Virus record (IMG/VR): IMGVR_UViG_3300044678_003030
Span: 29,957 to 93,956 of that record
DNA: 64,000 nt
Source of the DNA: a virus
Strand: one strand, 5' to 3'
Positions 44,366-51,854 of the stretch are shown in pieces; the stretch's first letter is position 1, and each line of letters begins with the position of its first letter. The position numbers and the translations under genes were made by a program. The notes under the pieces are model-generated. The model did no database searches. It saw nothing but the letters and a program-made list of their open reading frames with translations, and had not been told where the DNA came from.

Positions 44366-44815
44366 GCCCATTGCCCGGCGAGAAGACGCTTCGAGGTCTT
44401 CTTTTGTCTTCGGGCGAGCGACACCGACGGACTTGATGATCGTCCCGTTCTTGAGCGTCGTCGTCTCGGTCTCGTAAAACCGACACACCCCGTCCGCGCG
44501 ATCTTGCAGCAGCTTTCGGTAGTCCTTGATCTGCGTGTGGGGGCAGGTGTGGTCACCCTCATCTGGTAGGACGAGGGTTCCAGCCTTGTGCCTCCCGCGG
44601 CACAGCGCGCACGACTCCCACGGGCGGAATACGACAAAGATGCAGTGGTCGAGGTCCCACTTCATCTGCTCGATCGCCCGACCGAAAGGGTTCCTCGGAT
44701 CGTCTTTTGGCACTCTCGGGTGAGCATCCTCGGGGCCGAGGGGATTGCGCAGCCCGCGTGCTTGCTTGTCTGCGGCGTCTGCCGACTCCGCGAAGTTCTC
44801 GGTGCTTGTGTTCAC
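44342..44815 (-). CDS. Cysteine-containing protein after the portal
   Basis: A 157-residue protein. CIFVVFRPWESCALCRGRHKAG, then CPHT and CRFYET, contain five cysteines and nearby histidines consistent with zinc binding at residues 55-115. GTG 44815 overlaps the portal stop by four bases (GTGA), so it is co-translated with the portal. No family recognised. The C-terminal tail coincides with the terminator hairpin. Confidence 0.6.
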   Translation of the reverse strand: MNTSTENFAESADAADKQARGLRNPLGPEDAHPRVPKDDPRNPFGRAIEQMKWDLDHCIFVVFRPWESCALCRGRHKAGTLVLPDEGDHTCPHTQIKDYRKLLQDRADGVCRFYETETTTLKNGTIIKSVGVARPKTKEDLEASSRRAMGETRAPKL

Positions 44816-46542
44816 TGCATACCACCTTGTGCTGCGCCGCCCTGCATCGAGCTGCGTGCCTCTGCTTCCTGGTTCTGCTGGATCTGCTGGATCCTTTGCA
44901 TGACCACTGCGTGCAGGATGGGTTGTGATCCTTGCAGGTTGTCGACGGCGTTGGTCCTCGCCGCCTCGTCCATCTGCATGTACTCCTGCGCCTTCTGGTC
45001 GGCCGCGCCCATCACTTGATCCGTGTTGTTGTAATCGATTGGCCCCGACGCCTGGGACTGTTGACGCGCTCGCTGGCTGAGGGAGGTCTGGATCTTGTTG
45101 ACTTCGAACTCCAGGATCTGCTGCTCCCGTAGGTCGTCGATGGTGTCTTGGCGGCGCTGCTTGCGTTCGTGGTCGGCGTCGATCTCGAACATCTCGTAGA
45201 TCGTCGTATCCGAGATTTTCCCCTGCCCCCAGAGCTGGAGCATGAGCTCCTTGCGCGCCGTGTCGTCGATCATCTTGAAGTCGCTCAGGCGCACGTCGAT
45301 CGGCGTGGTACCCAAGAACTTCGCGGTTTTGAGCTCGATCCAACGGAAGAGCCCGTTCAGGTTGTTGATGTGGTTCTGGAGCTGGTTTTCTATCATTCGC
45401 AGCGTCGTCTCGCCGCGTGTCTGCCCGAGACCGCCTTCCAGGAACTCCCTCGGCACGCCGAAGGCCAGCATGATGTTCTTCTCGGCCGCTTCGAGCTCGG
45501 CGAACGTCAGCATCGCGCGGCCTTGGCCCCCGATGTCCTGTACGCCGACGGGAACAGGGGAGATGATGATCTTGTTCGGGTCGCGCTTGAAGTCGCGGAA
45601 CCCTTGTTCCATCTTCTCGCGGAAACCGTCGAGGTCGAGCGACATGCTCGGGTCCCCTGCCACCCCTTGACCCGTGGGGTGAATCACACGCATCGGCGTG
45701 ATGTGTTCGAGCGCGACGGCTTCGTTGCCGCGCCGGAGCGCCGCCGCGAAGAGGAACATCTCGATCGCCGCTGCCACAGGGGGCAATCCCCACTCCGGTC
45801 GAAGACCCGACAGGTTTGGCATCTTCATGTGGTAGAGGTTGCCCTCGTTGAACCGGAGGAGCTTGCCCTTCTGCACCGTCTTCAGGATGCTCATCGGCAT
45901 CGTGTTGATGAGGTGCTGGTCCCCCGCGCGAATGTCCTGTCGCAGGTCTTGCGGGATCTGGAAGTAGTAGACTGACTGGTTGGTCAGCGGGTTGTGCTTG
46001 ATGTCGAGGAGCTTCGGGTCCCACCGGGTGAGATTCAGCCGGCGCGCGTCGACGAGAGGGATGTCTTTGATCTGCGCGCGCACAGCGTTTCGGCATCGTG
46101 GGCAGTCGTACTTGATCGTCAGCTTCTCCAGCGAGAAGTCGTAGTCCTCGACTGCGACGATGTCGGTCTCTGCGCGGCACCTCGGGCAACAGAGCATCCG
46201 CTTGAACGGCTCGTAGAGCGACGCTGCCGCGTTGCCGTAGACCCAGGCGTCGAAGGACATGACACCCGCGAACTCACGCGCCCGAAGGTGGTCGTCATAG
46301 AGCTCACGGTGGCGTTGGCGCTCGGCCACACCGACGTCGCCGAACTTGAGCTTGGTGAGTGGATACTCGCCAAACTTACGCACGACGGCGTATACGTGAG
46401 GCGAATGCTGAAGAAGCACCTCCGCCCAGTAGAAGCATTCCTTGATCGTTCTCGGGCGAGAACGACGGAAGATCGTGTCGAGGGGGTGCCCATGCAAGCC
46501 CTCCCGCAGGAAGGGCGATCGTTCGCCAGCGTAGTCGAGCAA
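44812..46542 (-). CDS. Portal protein with an inserted zinc ribbon
   Basis: A 576-residue portal protein, the dodecameric channel for DNA packaging at the head vertex. The central and C-terminal parts match portals: helical stem-like segments, NIMLAFGVPREFLEGGLGQTRGETTLRMIENQLQNHINNLNGLFRWIE, and a Gln-rich C-terminus. Cysteine pairs CCPRC and DCPRC near residues 116 and 145 form a zinc ribbon that is not usual for portals. The start is taken as TTG 46542, with GGAG nine bases upstream supplied by a dispersed dyad; a later start is possible. It opens the reverse late block. Confidence 0.8.
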   Translation of the reverse strand: MLDYAGERSPFLREGLHGHPLDTIFRRSRPRTIKECFYWAEVLLQHSPHVYAVVRKFGEYPLTKLKFGDVGVAERQRHRELYDDHLRAREFAGVMSFDAWVYGNAAASLYEPFKRMLCCPRCRAETDIVAVEDYDFSLEKLTIKYDCPRCRNAVRAQIKDIPLVDARRLNLTRWDPKLLDIKHNPLTNQSVYYFQIPQDLRQDIRAGDQHLINTMPMSILKTVQKGKLLRFNEGNLYHMKMPNLSGLRPEWGLPPVAAAIEMFLFAAALRRGNEAVALEHITPMRVIHPTGQGVAGDPSMSLDLDGFREKMEQGFRDFKRDPNKIIISPVPVGVQDIGGQGRAMLTFAELEAAEKNIMLAFGVPREFLEGGLGQTRGETTLRMIENQLQNHINNLNGLFRWIELKTAKFLGTTPIDVRLSDFKMIDDTARKELMLQLWGQGKISDTTIYEMFEIDADHERKQRRQDTIDDLREQQILEFEVNKIQTSLSQRARQQSQASGPIDYNNTDQVMGAADQKAQEYMQMDEAARTNAVDNLQGSQPILHAVVMQRIQQIQQNQEAEARSSMQGGAAQGGMQ

Positions 46543-46547
46543 GGGGG

Positions 46548-46560
46548 TTCACTCCGTGAA
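46548..46560. repeat. Dispersed dyad TTCAC-TCC-GTGAA, site 20
   Basis: Exact match in the junction between the divergent portal and SNF2 genes. Its GTG is a possible helicase start codon, and on the other strand GGAG within it precedes the portal start. Confidence 0.85.
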
Positions 46561-48649
46561 ACTTGAGGGAAGCATCGTGAATCATACGCCCGTGTTCGTC
46601 CTGCGGACTAGGGACACGGGCGAATGGCGAAAGGCGTGGGGCGCGTCGCCAAGGAAGGACGACTGGATCTTTCCTGCGTACTATCCGTTTGGGCTGCGCA
46701 CGCTTGAAGACCTCGGGCGCTTTTGCCCTGGCATTACGCTCGATCCAAGCGCCGCAAAGTGGCGCGCGAAGCTCATCGAGGCTCGCGCGCTGGAAGAAAA
46801 GGCAGAGAAGTCGTGGGCCGGGAAGCAGTTTTCAGAACTCCCGTTGCCTTCGGGGTATAAGTTTTTCCGCTCACCGTTTCGGCACCAAACCTACGGGGTT
46901 GCGGTTGCTTACGCGCGCTGGCGGAAGTTCTTCCTGTGGGACATGGGCGTCGGGAAGACCGGTACGGTGCTTGAGCTCGTCCGGTTGCTCAAGGCGCTCG
47001 GTGAGTTCGAGAAGACGCTGATCATGTGCCCGCCCGTCGTGCTCTCAACCTGGGAGCGCGAAGCCAAGAAGGTTTCAGACGGTGAGATCAACGTCGTTGT
47101 GTGGGACGGTGACTGGATCAGCGACAGGGAGCTGCGGACACGGGGGTGGATTCCGCCCCGCAAGGACGTCAAGGGCACTTCCCGTGTCCCTTTTGTCCGC
47201 GAGGTTCTCACAGAACGGGCGGCGTCTGCCGACCTCGTCGTCGTGAGCTACCCAATGGCGCGGATTGAGGCGCAAGCAGCGTTCAAGGAAAACCGCGACA
47301 ACCCGCTCAGCGTCCTTGGCTTTGGGATGGCCGTCGGCGACGAGTCTCATACGCTCGGCGACTACGACAGCCAGACGACCCGTGCCGCGTTGGAATACTC
47401 CTCTAGGGCCGGGAGAAGGATCCTTCTCTCGGGGACTGCGGCGGATCATCCCAAGAAGCTCTATCCCCAGCTTCGCTTCCTCGCGCCGGGGCTGCTCCCT
47501 CTGGATTACCGGGGGTACCAGAAGCGCTACCTCGTCAAACACCCGTTCAACAAACACATCGTCGTCGGCTACAGCAACCTCAACGAGCTCAACGAGAAGG
47601 TAGACCTCGTTGCCTCACGCATGAAGAAGGCCGACTGTCTCGAAGACCTCCCCCCTCGTACGACCACGGACGTCCCGTTCCGCCTGGGGCCCAAGCAAGC
47701 CAAGCGGTACAATCAGCTCGTCGAGGAGGCTAAGGCGACGGCTGATCTTTTTTCCTCGCGCCCCGCCAGAGTTTCTTTGCGCGTGCTCACGCCAGAAGAC
47801 GAAGAGTCCATCGCCGAGGGCGACTACATCGTTCCGCCTGTTCACAAGGAGGACAAGGCATACGTCGCGGCAGCCGAAGGCGGCGTTCGCGTTTCGAAGC
47901 TGCGCCAAGTGCTCTCTGGGTTTCTTCACACGTCGCTCGACATGACTGTCTGCGACGGGTGCGACCGGATGCTCAAGTGTGTGGATAGGCGTGTGAAGCC
48001 GTACACCCCTGCGTGCAAGATAACTGAGCCGCCTCCCCTGGAGACGGTGCGCGACTTTGAGAACCCACGCCTTGACGTCTGTAAGGCGCTCCTCTCGAAC
48101 ATCCTCAACAACGACGAGACCAACAAGGTCATTATCTGGGCGAACTTCCGCCAGGAGCTTGACGACCTCGCGGCGCTTTGCACCTCCCTCGATGTTGGCT
48201 TCGTACGCGTAGATGGTTCTACGGGGTCCAAGATCCGCCACCTCGAAGACAGGTTCGAAGCGGATCCTTCGTGCCGCGTGTGGGTCGCGCAGAGCGCAAC
48301 AGGTGTTGGCATCACGCTCAATGCCGCCAACTACACGATCGACTACGCGCCGACATGGGATCGAGTGCACGACAAGCAGAAGCGTGACCGTAACTACCGG
48401 GCAGGGCAAACTCGCCCAGTCACGGAGTACAGGCTCTACGCCGACGGGACGCTTGACGAGTTCATCCTTGCGACGCTCGCCTTCAAGGACGATGTCGCGT
48501 TCACCATGCTTGAGAAGATTCGTTGCACGGGGTGTGACCACCGTGCGCGCTGTGCCAAGGAAGAGATCCGCCCTTTTCAAGAGGGCTGTATCCATCAACC
48601 GGACGTAACCAAGCTCAAAGGAAACGTTTCCGTGGTTGACGCAGACTGA
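46556..48649 (+). CDS. SNF2/DEAD-type helicase
   Basis: A 697-residue superfamily-2 ATPase. FRHQTYGVAVAY is the Q-like motif, DMGVGKTG near residue 130 is Walker A, GDESHTLG near 262 is the DExH box and LLSGTA is motif III. The second domain has VIIWANFRQ, GFVRVDGSTG, QSATGVGITLNAA and DRNYRAGQTRPV (motif VI). Two similar cysteine clusters (CDGCDRMLKC...C near residue 465 and CTGCDHRARC...C near 660) suggest paired zinc or iron-sulfur sites. Such phage enzymes remodel replication or recombination intermediates. GTG 46577, with GAGGGA upstream, is an alternative start. Confidence 0.88.
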   Translation: MKLEGSIVNHTPVFVLRTRDTGEWRKAWGASPRKDDWIFPAYYPFGLRTLEDLGRFCPGITLDPSAAKWRAKLIEARALEEKAEKSWAGKQFSELPLPSGYKFFRSPFRHQTYGVAVAYARWRKFFLWDMGVGKTGTVLELVRLLKALGEFEKTLIMCPPVVLSTWEREAKKVSDGEINVVVWDGDWISDRELRTRGWIPPRKDVKGTSRVPFVREVLTERAASADLVVVSYPMARIEAQAAFKENRDNPLSVLGFGMAVGDESHTLGDYDSQTTRAALEYSSRAGRRILLSGTAADHPKKLYPQLRFLAPGLLPLDYRGYQKRYLVKHPFNKHIVVGYSNLNELNEKVDLVASRMKKADCLEDLPPRTTTDVPFRLGPKQAKRYNQLVEEAKATADLFSSRPARVSLRVLTPEDEESIAEGDYIVPPVHKEDKAYVAAAEGGVRVSKLRQVLSGFLHTSLDMTVCDGCDRMLKCVDRRVKPYTPACKITEPPPLETVRDFENPRLDVCKALLSNILNNDETNKVIIWANFRQELDDLAALCTSLDVGFVRVDGSTGSKIRHLEDRFEADPSCRVWVAQSATGVGITLNAANYTIDYAPTWDRVHDKQKRDRNYRAGQTRPVTEYRLYADGTLDEFILATLAFKDDVAFTMLEKIRCTGCDHRARCAKEEIRPFQEGCIHQPDVTKLKGNVSVVDAD

Positions 48650-48670
48650 CATCGAGTATCCTCCGCCCTC

Positions 48671-49213
48671 ATGGACATCACACTCAAGACCCCTGAGCTC
48701 GCGGAGGCTCTGCGCCTCTACCTTGAATCCCGGGGGTTGGTAGTCCGAAACGACACCGGGGTCGTTGTTCGCAACGGCGAGGACGGCGAGCTCCGGGTCG
48801 AGATCACCGGGGTATCACTCGGTGAAAGTCGCCCTGCCGCAACGGCACCGAGCCGCACGCCGCCACCGCGAGAGGAGCCGGCCGAGGTGCCCCTACGCCC
48901 CCACAACAGGCCGCAGACGGCGGCCATGGTGAGCATGCCTGACGCTTCCGAGTGGAAGCCAGGGCAGCTCGAACCGACCGAGACCGTCTCCATTCCTGTC
49001 GACAGGTTTCGCGTGGAGAAGGTGCCTCCAGGTGAAGTGCCTAACGCACGTGCGCTAGGTCGCCCCGTGGAGCGTATCGTGCCCGCCTACGACAACGACG
49101 GCGTCGCTGCGGAGTATCAAGTACACCCGGTGGAAGGGCTCCTCCCGAGCTCGGCGTCGGGGCCGGTTCCCGGGGAGCGTGGCAGCATGAACGACATGCC
49201 GAACGACTTCTGA
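48671..49213 (+). CDS. Unknown protein
   Basis: A 180-residue protein. The first 55 residues look folded (TLKTPELAEALRLYLESRGLVVRNDTGVVV, GELRVEITG); the rest is proline/glutamate-rich and probably disordered. TTGACG and TATCCT lie upstream with a 15-base gap and end only eight bases before the ATG, so the transcript may be leaderless. A one-mismatch dyad (ATCAC-TCG-GTGAA, 48814) lies inside. No family recognised. Confidence 0.5.
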   Translation: MDITLKTPELAEALRLYLESRGLVVRNDTGVVVRNGEDGELRVEITGVSLGESRPAATAPSRTPPPREEPAEVPLRPHNRPQTAAMVSMPDASEWKPGQLEPTETVSIPVDRFRVEKVPPGEVPNARALGRPVERIVPAYDNDGVAAEYQVHPVEGLLPSSASGPVPGERGSMNDMPNDF

Positions 49214-49298
49214 AAATCGACATGTTCCTGGTAAAAGCACTTGCCTTTCCTCTGTGGCTGCTTTACAGATCGAGCCCTCGCAAGGTAGACCTTCCTTC

Positions 49299-49616
49299 AT
49301 GACGCGACGACAGACACGGACGGCCGGCTTGTTGCACATCGAACGCATGGAAGCCGTTCGTGGGAACCTCGCCGCCAAGCGCAAGGCGGGCGGCGGCGAG
49401 CACTTCGCCGATGACCATCTCTTTCGAAAGCTCTCAACTGTGCTGTTTACGGCGTACGAAACTTCTGGCCTTTCACCGCGTGAATGTGCCATGGAGTTCT
49501 ACGGCGCCTTCGCTCACCTCTTGAACGGCAAGCCGGTAGAAACGCTACCGGCGCCGTCTCTGGAGCCCGAGGTCCACGCCGAGCTCAAGGCGTTGGCCGC
49601 TACGTCCAATGACTGA
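49299..49616 (+). CDS. Small unknown protein upstream of the ParB-like gene
   Basis: A 105-residue helical, basic N-terminal protein with no recognised family, encoded 12 bases before the ParB-like gene and probably co-transcribed. ATG 49299 is chosen since upstream sequence looks like a promoter region (AAAA at 49213, TAAAAG at 49232 and TTGCCT further on). A dispersed dyad is read within it as Ser-Pro-Arg-Glu. Confidence 0.5.
   Translation: MTRRQTRTAGLLHIERMEAVRGNLAAKRKAGGGEHFADDHLFRKLSTVLFTAYETSGLSPRECAMEFYGAFAHLLNGKPVETLPAPSLEPEVHAELKALAATSND
49472..49484. repeat. Dispersed dyad TTCAC-CGC-GTGAA, site 21
   Basis: Exact match in the small gene just before the ParB-like gene (145 bases upstream of its start). 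Confidence 0.85.
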
Positions 49617-49628
49617 GGAGAACTGATC

Positions 49629-50828
49629 ATGCCCAAGAACAAGACCGCCAAGACCGCCAAGACCGAGACCGCGCCCGAGACCGCGCCCGAGACCGCCCCC
49701 CAGGTCGACGAGCGTGAGCGCGTCGGCGCCGAGATCGCCGCGCAGATGGCGGCGCTCGCCGAGCGCTACGACTTCGACGTCCCCTCCAAGACCAAGGAGG
49801 AGTACGGCGAGGTCCCCGTCGAGGAGCTCCTCAACATCGAGGGCCTCGACTCGCGCGCCAGCATGACCCCGCTGGACAAGACGTTCGTCCAGTCCCTCAA
49901 GAAGGACAACGGGGCGCCCCACCTGATCGAACCCGTCATCGCCACGTGGGCCAAGGACAAGCAGCAGAACAACAAGATCGTGCGGCTGCTCGTCGCCGGG
50001 CGCCGCCGCGTCGCCGGGTTCACGGAGAACGGGTTCAAGGTGATCCCGTGCATCTCGCGTCCGTACAACCTCAAGGACGTCCTGATCGACGCCGGCATCG
50101 AGAACCTCGACCGCAAGGGCATGAGCGGGTGGGACCTCGCGGTCTACTTCCAGCGGCTCAAGGCGGCGGGGCTCAACCAGACCGAGATCGCCGCGCGCCG
50201 TGGCGTGTCCAGCGCCACTGTCTCGCAGACCATCTCCCTCCTGACCCTGGACCACCGGGTCCAGACCCTCATGAAGAAGGGGAAGTTCGGGGCGGGCGCC
50301 GTGACCATCGGTCGCGAGCTGGCGAAGATCGAGGACCTCGACAAGCAGTACGAGGTCGCTGAGCAGGTGATCGCCGATCCCGAGCACATCTGGACGGCCT
50401 CTGATGTCCAGACGTTCGTCAAGGACATGAACGACCGGGCCGCTGCCGCCGCCAAGAAGAAGGCGGAGAAGGAGAAGGCCAAGAAGCAGGCGGCGAAGGA
50501 CGCCAAGGCGCGCGGCGAGGCGCCCGACGGCGATGAGGAGGAGGAAGAGGAGGAGGGGCCGTCGTACGCCTACGACCCCGAGGAGTTCGTCTGCCTGGAG
50601 GTCACTCCCCTTCACCTTCGCCTGGAGGACGTGAACGCGGCGGCGGTCAAGATCAAGGACGCGGCCCCGGACATCATCACGCGGGCCAAGGCGCTCAAGG
50701 AGAGCGACAACGAGCTCCTCAAGTACCTGGAGCTCCAGGGCCACATCAAGGGCCTGAAGGAGGCAGCCGGGATCGCGAAGCTGCCGAAGGCGATCCTCAC
50801 TGCCGTCGAGGCCGCCAAGACGGAGTGA
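49629..50828 (+). CDS. ParB-like DNA-binding protein
   Basis: A 399-residue protein. EEYGEVPVEELLNI and LIEPVIATW precede LLVAGRRRVAGF (residues about 121-132), matching the ParB box with GxRR that binds CTP in chromosomal ParB. NQTEIAARRGVSSATVSQTISLL (about 183-205) is a helix-turn-helix of the KorB/ParB type. A lysine-rich coiled stretch and an acidic EEEEEEEG run (about 273-315) separate a C-terminal helical domain. N-terminal Thr/Ala/Lys repeats are likely disordered. Strong C/G-ending codon bias suggests abundance. No ParA neighbour is present. Possible partner: the dispersed TTCAC-N3-GTGAA sites. Confidence 0.85.
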   Translation: MPKNKTAKTAKTETAPETAPETAPQVDERERVGAEIAAQMAALAERYDFDVPSKTKEEYGEVPVEELLNIEGLDSRASMTPLDKTFVQSLKKDNGAPHLIEPVIATWAKDKQQNNKIVRLLVAGRRRVAGFTENGFKVIPCISRPYNLKDVLIDAGIENLDRKGMSGWDLAVYFQRLKAAGLNQTEIAARRGVSSATVSQTISLLTLDHRVQTLMKKGKFGAGAVTIGRELAKIEDLDKQYEVAEQVIADPEHIWTASDVQTFVKDMNDRAAAAAKKKAEKEKAKKQAAKDAKARGEAPDGDEEEEEEEGPSYAYDPEEFVCLEVTPLHLRLEDVNAAAVKIKDAAPDIITRAKALKESDNELLKYLELQGHIKGLKEAAGIAKLPKAILTAVEAAKTE

Positions 50829-50858
50829 CCCAGTACCGCACCGCCGGGTGATGGCGAC

Positions 50859-50893
50859 GGCGCCTCTCGTTCGCGAGAGGCGCCGTTTCTATT
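50859..50893. terminator. Strong bidirectional-type terminator
   Basis: A perfect 11-bp stem (50859-50869 with 50874-50884) closed by a TTCG loop and followed by GTTTCTATTT. It lies between the convergent ParB-like and sigma factor genes. Confidence 0.88.
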
Positions 50894-50897
50894 TGCG

Positions 50898-51746
50898 CTA
50901 GAGCAACTCGCTCACGTCTGTGACACCGAGCGTGTCCAGGTACACCTTGAGCTTCCCCAGCCCTGCGTCTCGGAGCGCGGCGAGTTCGAGCGTCGTATAG
51001 ACCGACCCATCGATCGCGAAGAGCCTGAGAGCGAGCTCGTCAAGGTCGTGCTCCCCGTCTCCGATAAATCCGTAGATGTAGGAGAGGACGAGGCGTTCAC
51101 GGCGTGAAAGTCCGGCCTTGACCATGTGCCGAACGAGCGGGGCCACGTCTGACGGGCTGGCGTCGCTAGCCAGTGTCTCAGGGTCGACCGAGGCGAACGT
51201 AGGCTCCTCGAACGAGTAGTCACGCCGCTGCCCGAGGGCCATCTCAGCCTCTTCGACTCGGCGTTGTCTTCGGTTGGCCTTGCGGACGTGGTTCGGGACG
51301 TGGACCAGTTGGTCGCGGTTGAGGTACTCCTGGATTCTGACGTTGATCCAGTAGTCGGCGTAGGTGAGGAACCGCGTCCCGTGTGCTACGTCGAAGCGGT
51401 ATACGGCATCCATCAGGCCGCAGTTGCCCGCGCTGACGAGCTCCCTGAGGAGCTGTTCGTCGCGCGTGTATTTTCGCGCCACCTTGATCACGAAGCGGAG
51501 GTACCCCCTCGGGATCGTCTGCTCCAGCCGCGTGACCTTAGCTTTCCAGACCTTGAGGTCGCTCTCGATCCGGCGCCGCTTCTCTCCTGCTGGCAGCTTG
51601 TTGAGCTTCTTCTCGGCGCTCTCGACGCTTTGACGCGCGACCAACAGGTTGGTGAAGTTCTCTCTTTCTTGCGCGGCGGTAGGCTGTGTCTCACGCCCGA
51701 CCTCCAAGAAGTAGACGGACGCGATGCGGTCCTCACGTTGACTCAC
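50898..51746 (-). CDS. Sigma-70 family RNA polymerase sigma factor
   Basis: A 282-residue sigma factor. Region 2: YLRFVIKVARKYTRDEQLLRELVSAGNCGLMDAVYRFDVAHGTRFLTYADYWINVRIQEYLNR (about residues 80-145) contains the core-binding and -10 recognition helices. Region 4-like: GLSRRERLVLSYIYGF and the C-terminal ELAALRDAGLGKLKVYL. Region 1.1 is absent, as in alternative sigma factors. GTG 51746 has TTAGGAGG six bases upstream. It is the only reverse gene in the right-hand module and so has its own control. It could program the phage polymerase encoded here or host core enzyme. Confidence 0.9.
   Translation of the reverse strand: MSQREDRIASVYFLEVGRETQPTAAQERENFTNLLVARQSVESAEKKLNKLPAGEKRRRIESDLKVWKAKVTRLEQTIPRGYLRFVIKVARKYTRDEQLLRELVSAGNCGLMDAVYRFDVAHGTRFLTYADYWINVRIQEYLNRDQLVHVPNHVRKANRRQRRVEEAEMALGQRRDYSFEEPTFASVDPETLASDASPSDVAPLVRHMVKAGLSRRERLVLSYIYGFIGDGEHDLDELALRLFAIDGSVYTTLELAALRDAGLGKLKVYLDTLGVTDVSELL
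51096..51108. repeat. Dispersed dyad TTCAC-GGC-GTGAA, site 22
   Basis: Exact match within sigma region 4 coding sequence, read on the - strand as Ser-Arg-Arg-Glu. Confidence 0.85.
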
Positions 51747-51768
51747 TGATTCCTCCTAAGAAGTGAAG

Positions 51769-51805
51769 CCATGACTTTACCTCTGTGTCGGTCATGGACG
51801 ATACT
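51769..51805. promoter_or_regulatory. Divergent promoter region with inverted repeat CCATGAC-N15-GTCATGG
   Basis: Arms at 51769-51775 and 51791-51797 bracket TTTACC (51776); GATACT (51800) lies 18 bases downstream of it, a plausible promoter for the + gene at 51855. Overlap of arm and promoter suggests an operator that could also regulate the sigma gene. Confidence 0.45.
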
Positions 51806-51854
51806 AAGGCCCTCGATGTGCCCCTACTGGGGACGGAAAGTGTGAACTGACAAC

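Noticed and set aside
44816-46189. Long reverse frame continuing upstream of the 157-residue gene
   Set aside because: It overlaps the portal gene in another frame and is proline/arginine-rich; only the part from GTG 44815 reads as protein.
49545-50744. A 399-codon reverse frame opposite the ParB-like gene
   Set aside because: Leucine/arginine/glycine shadow of a codon-biased gene; no ribosome site.
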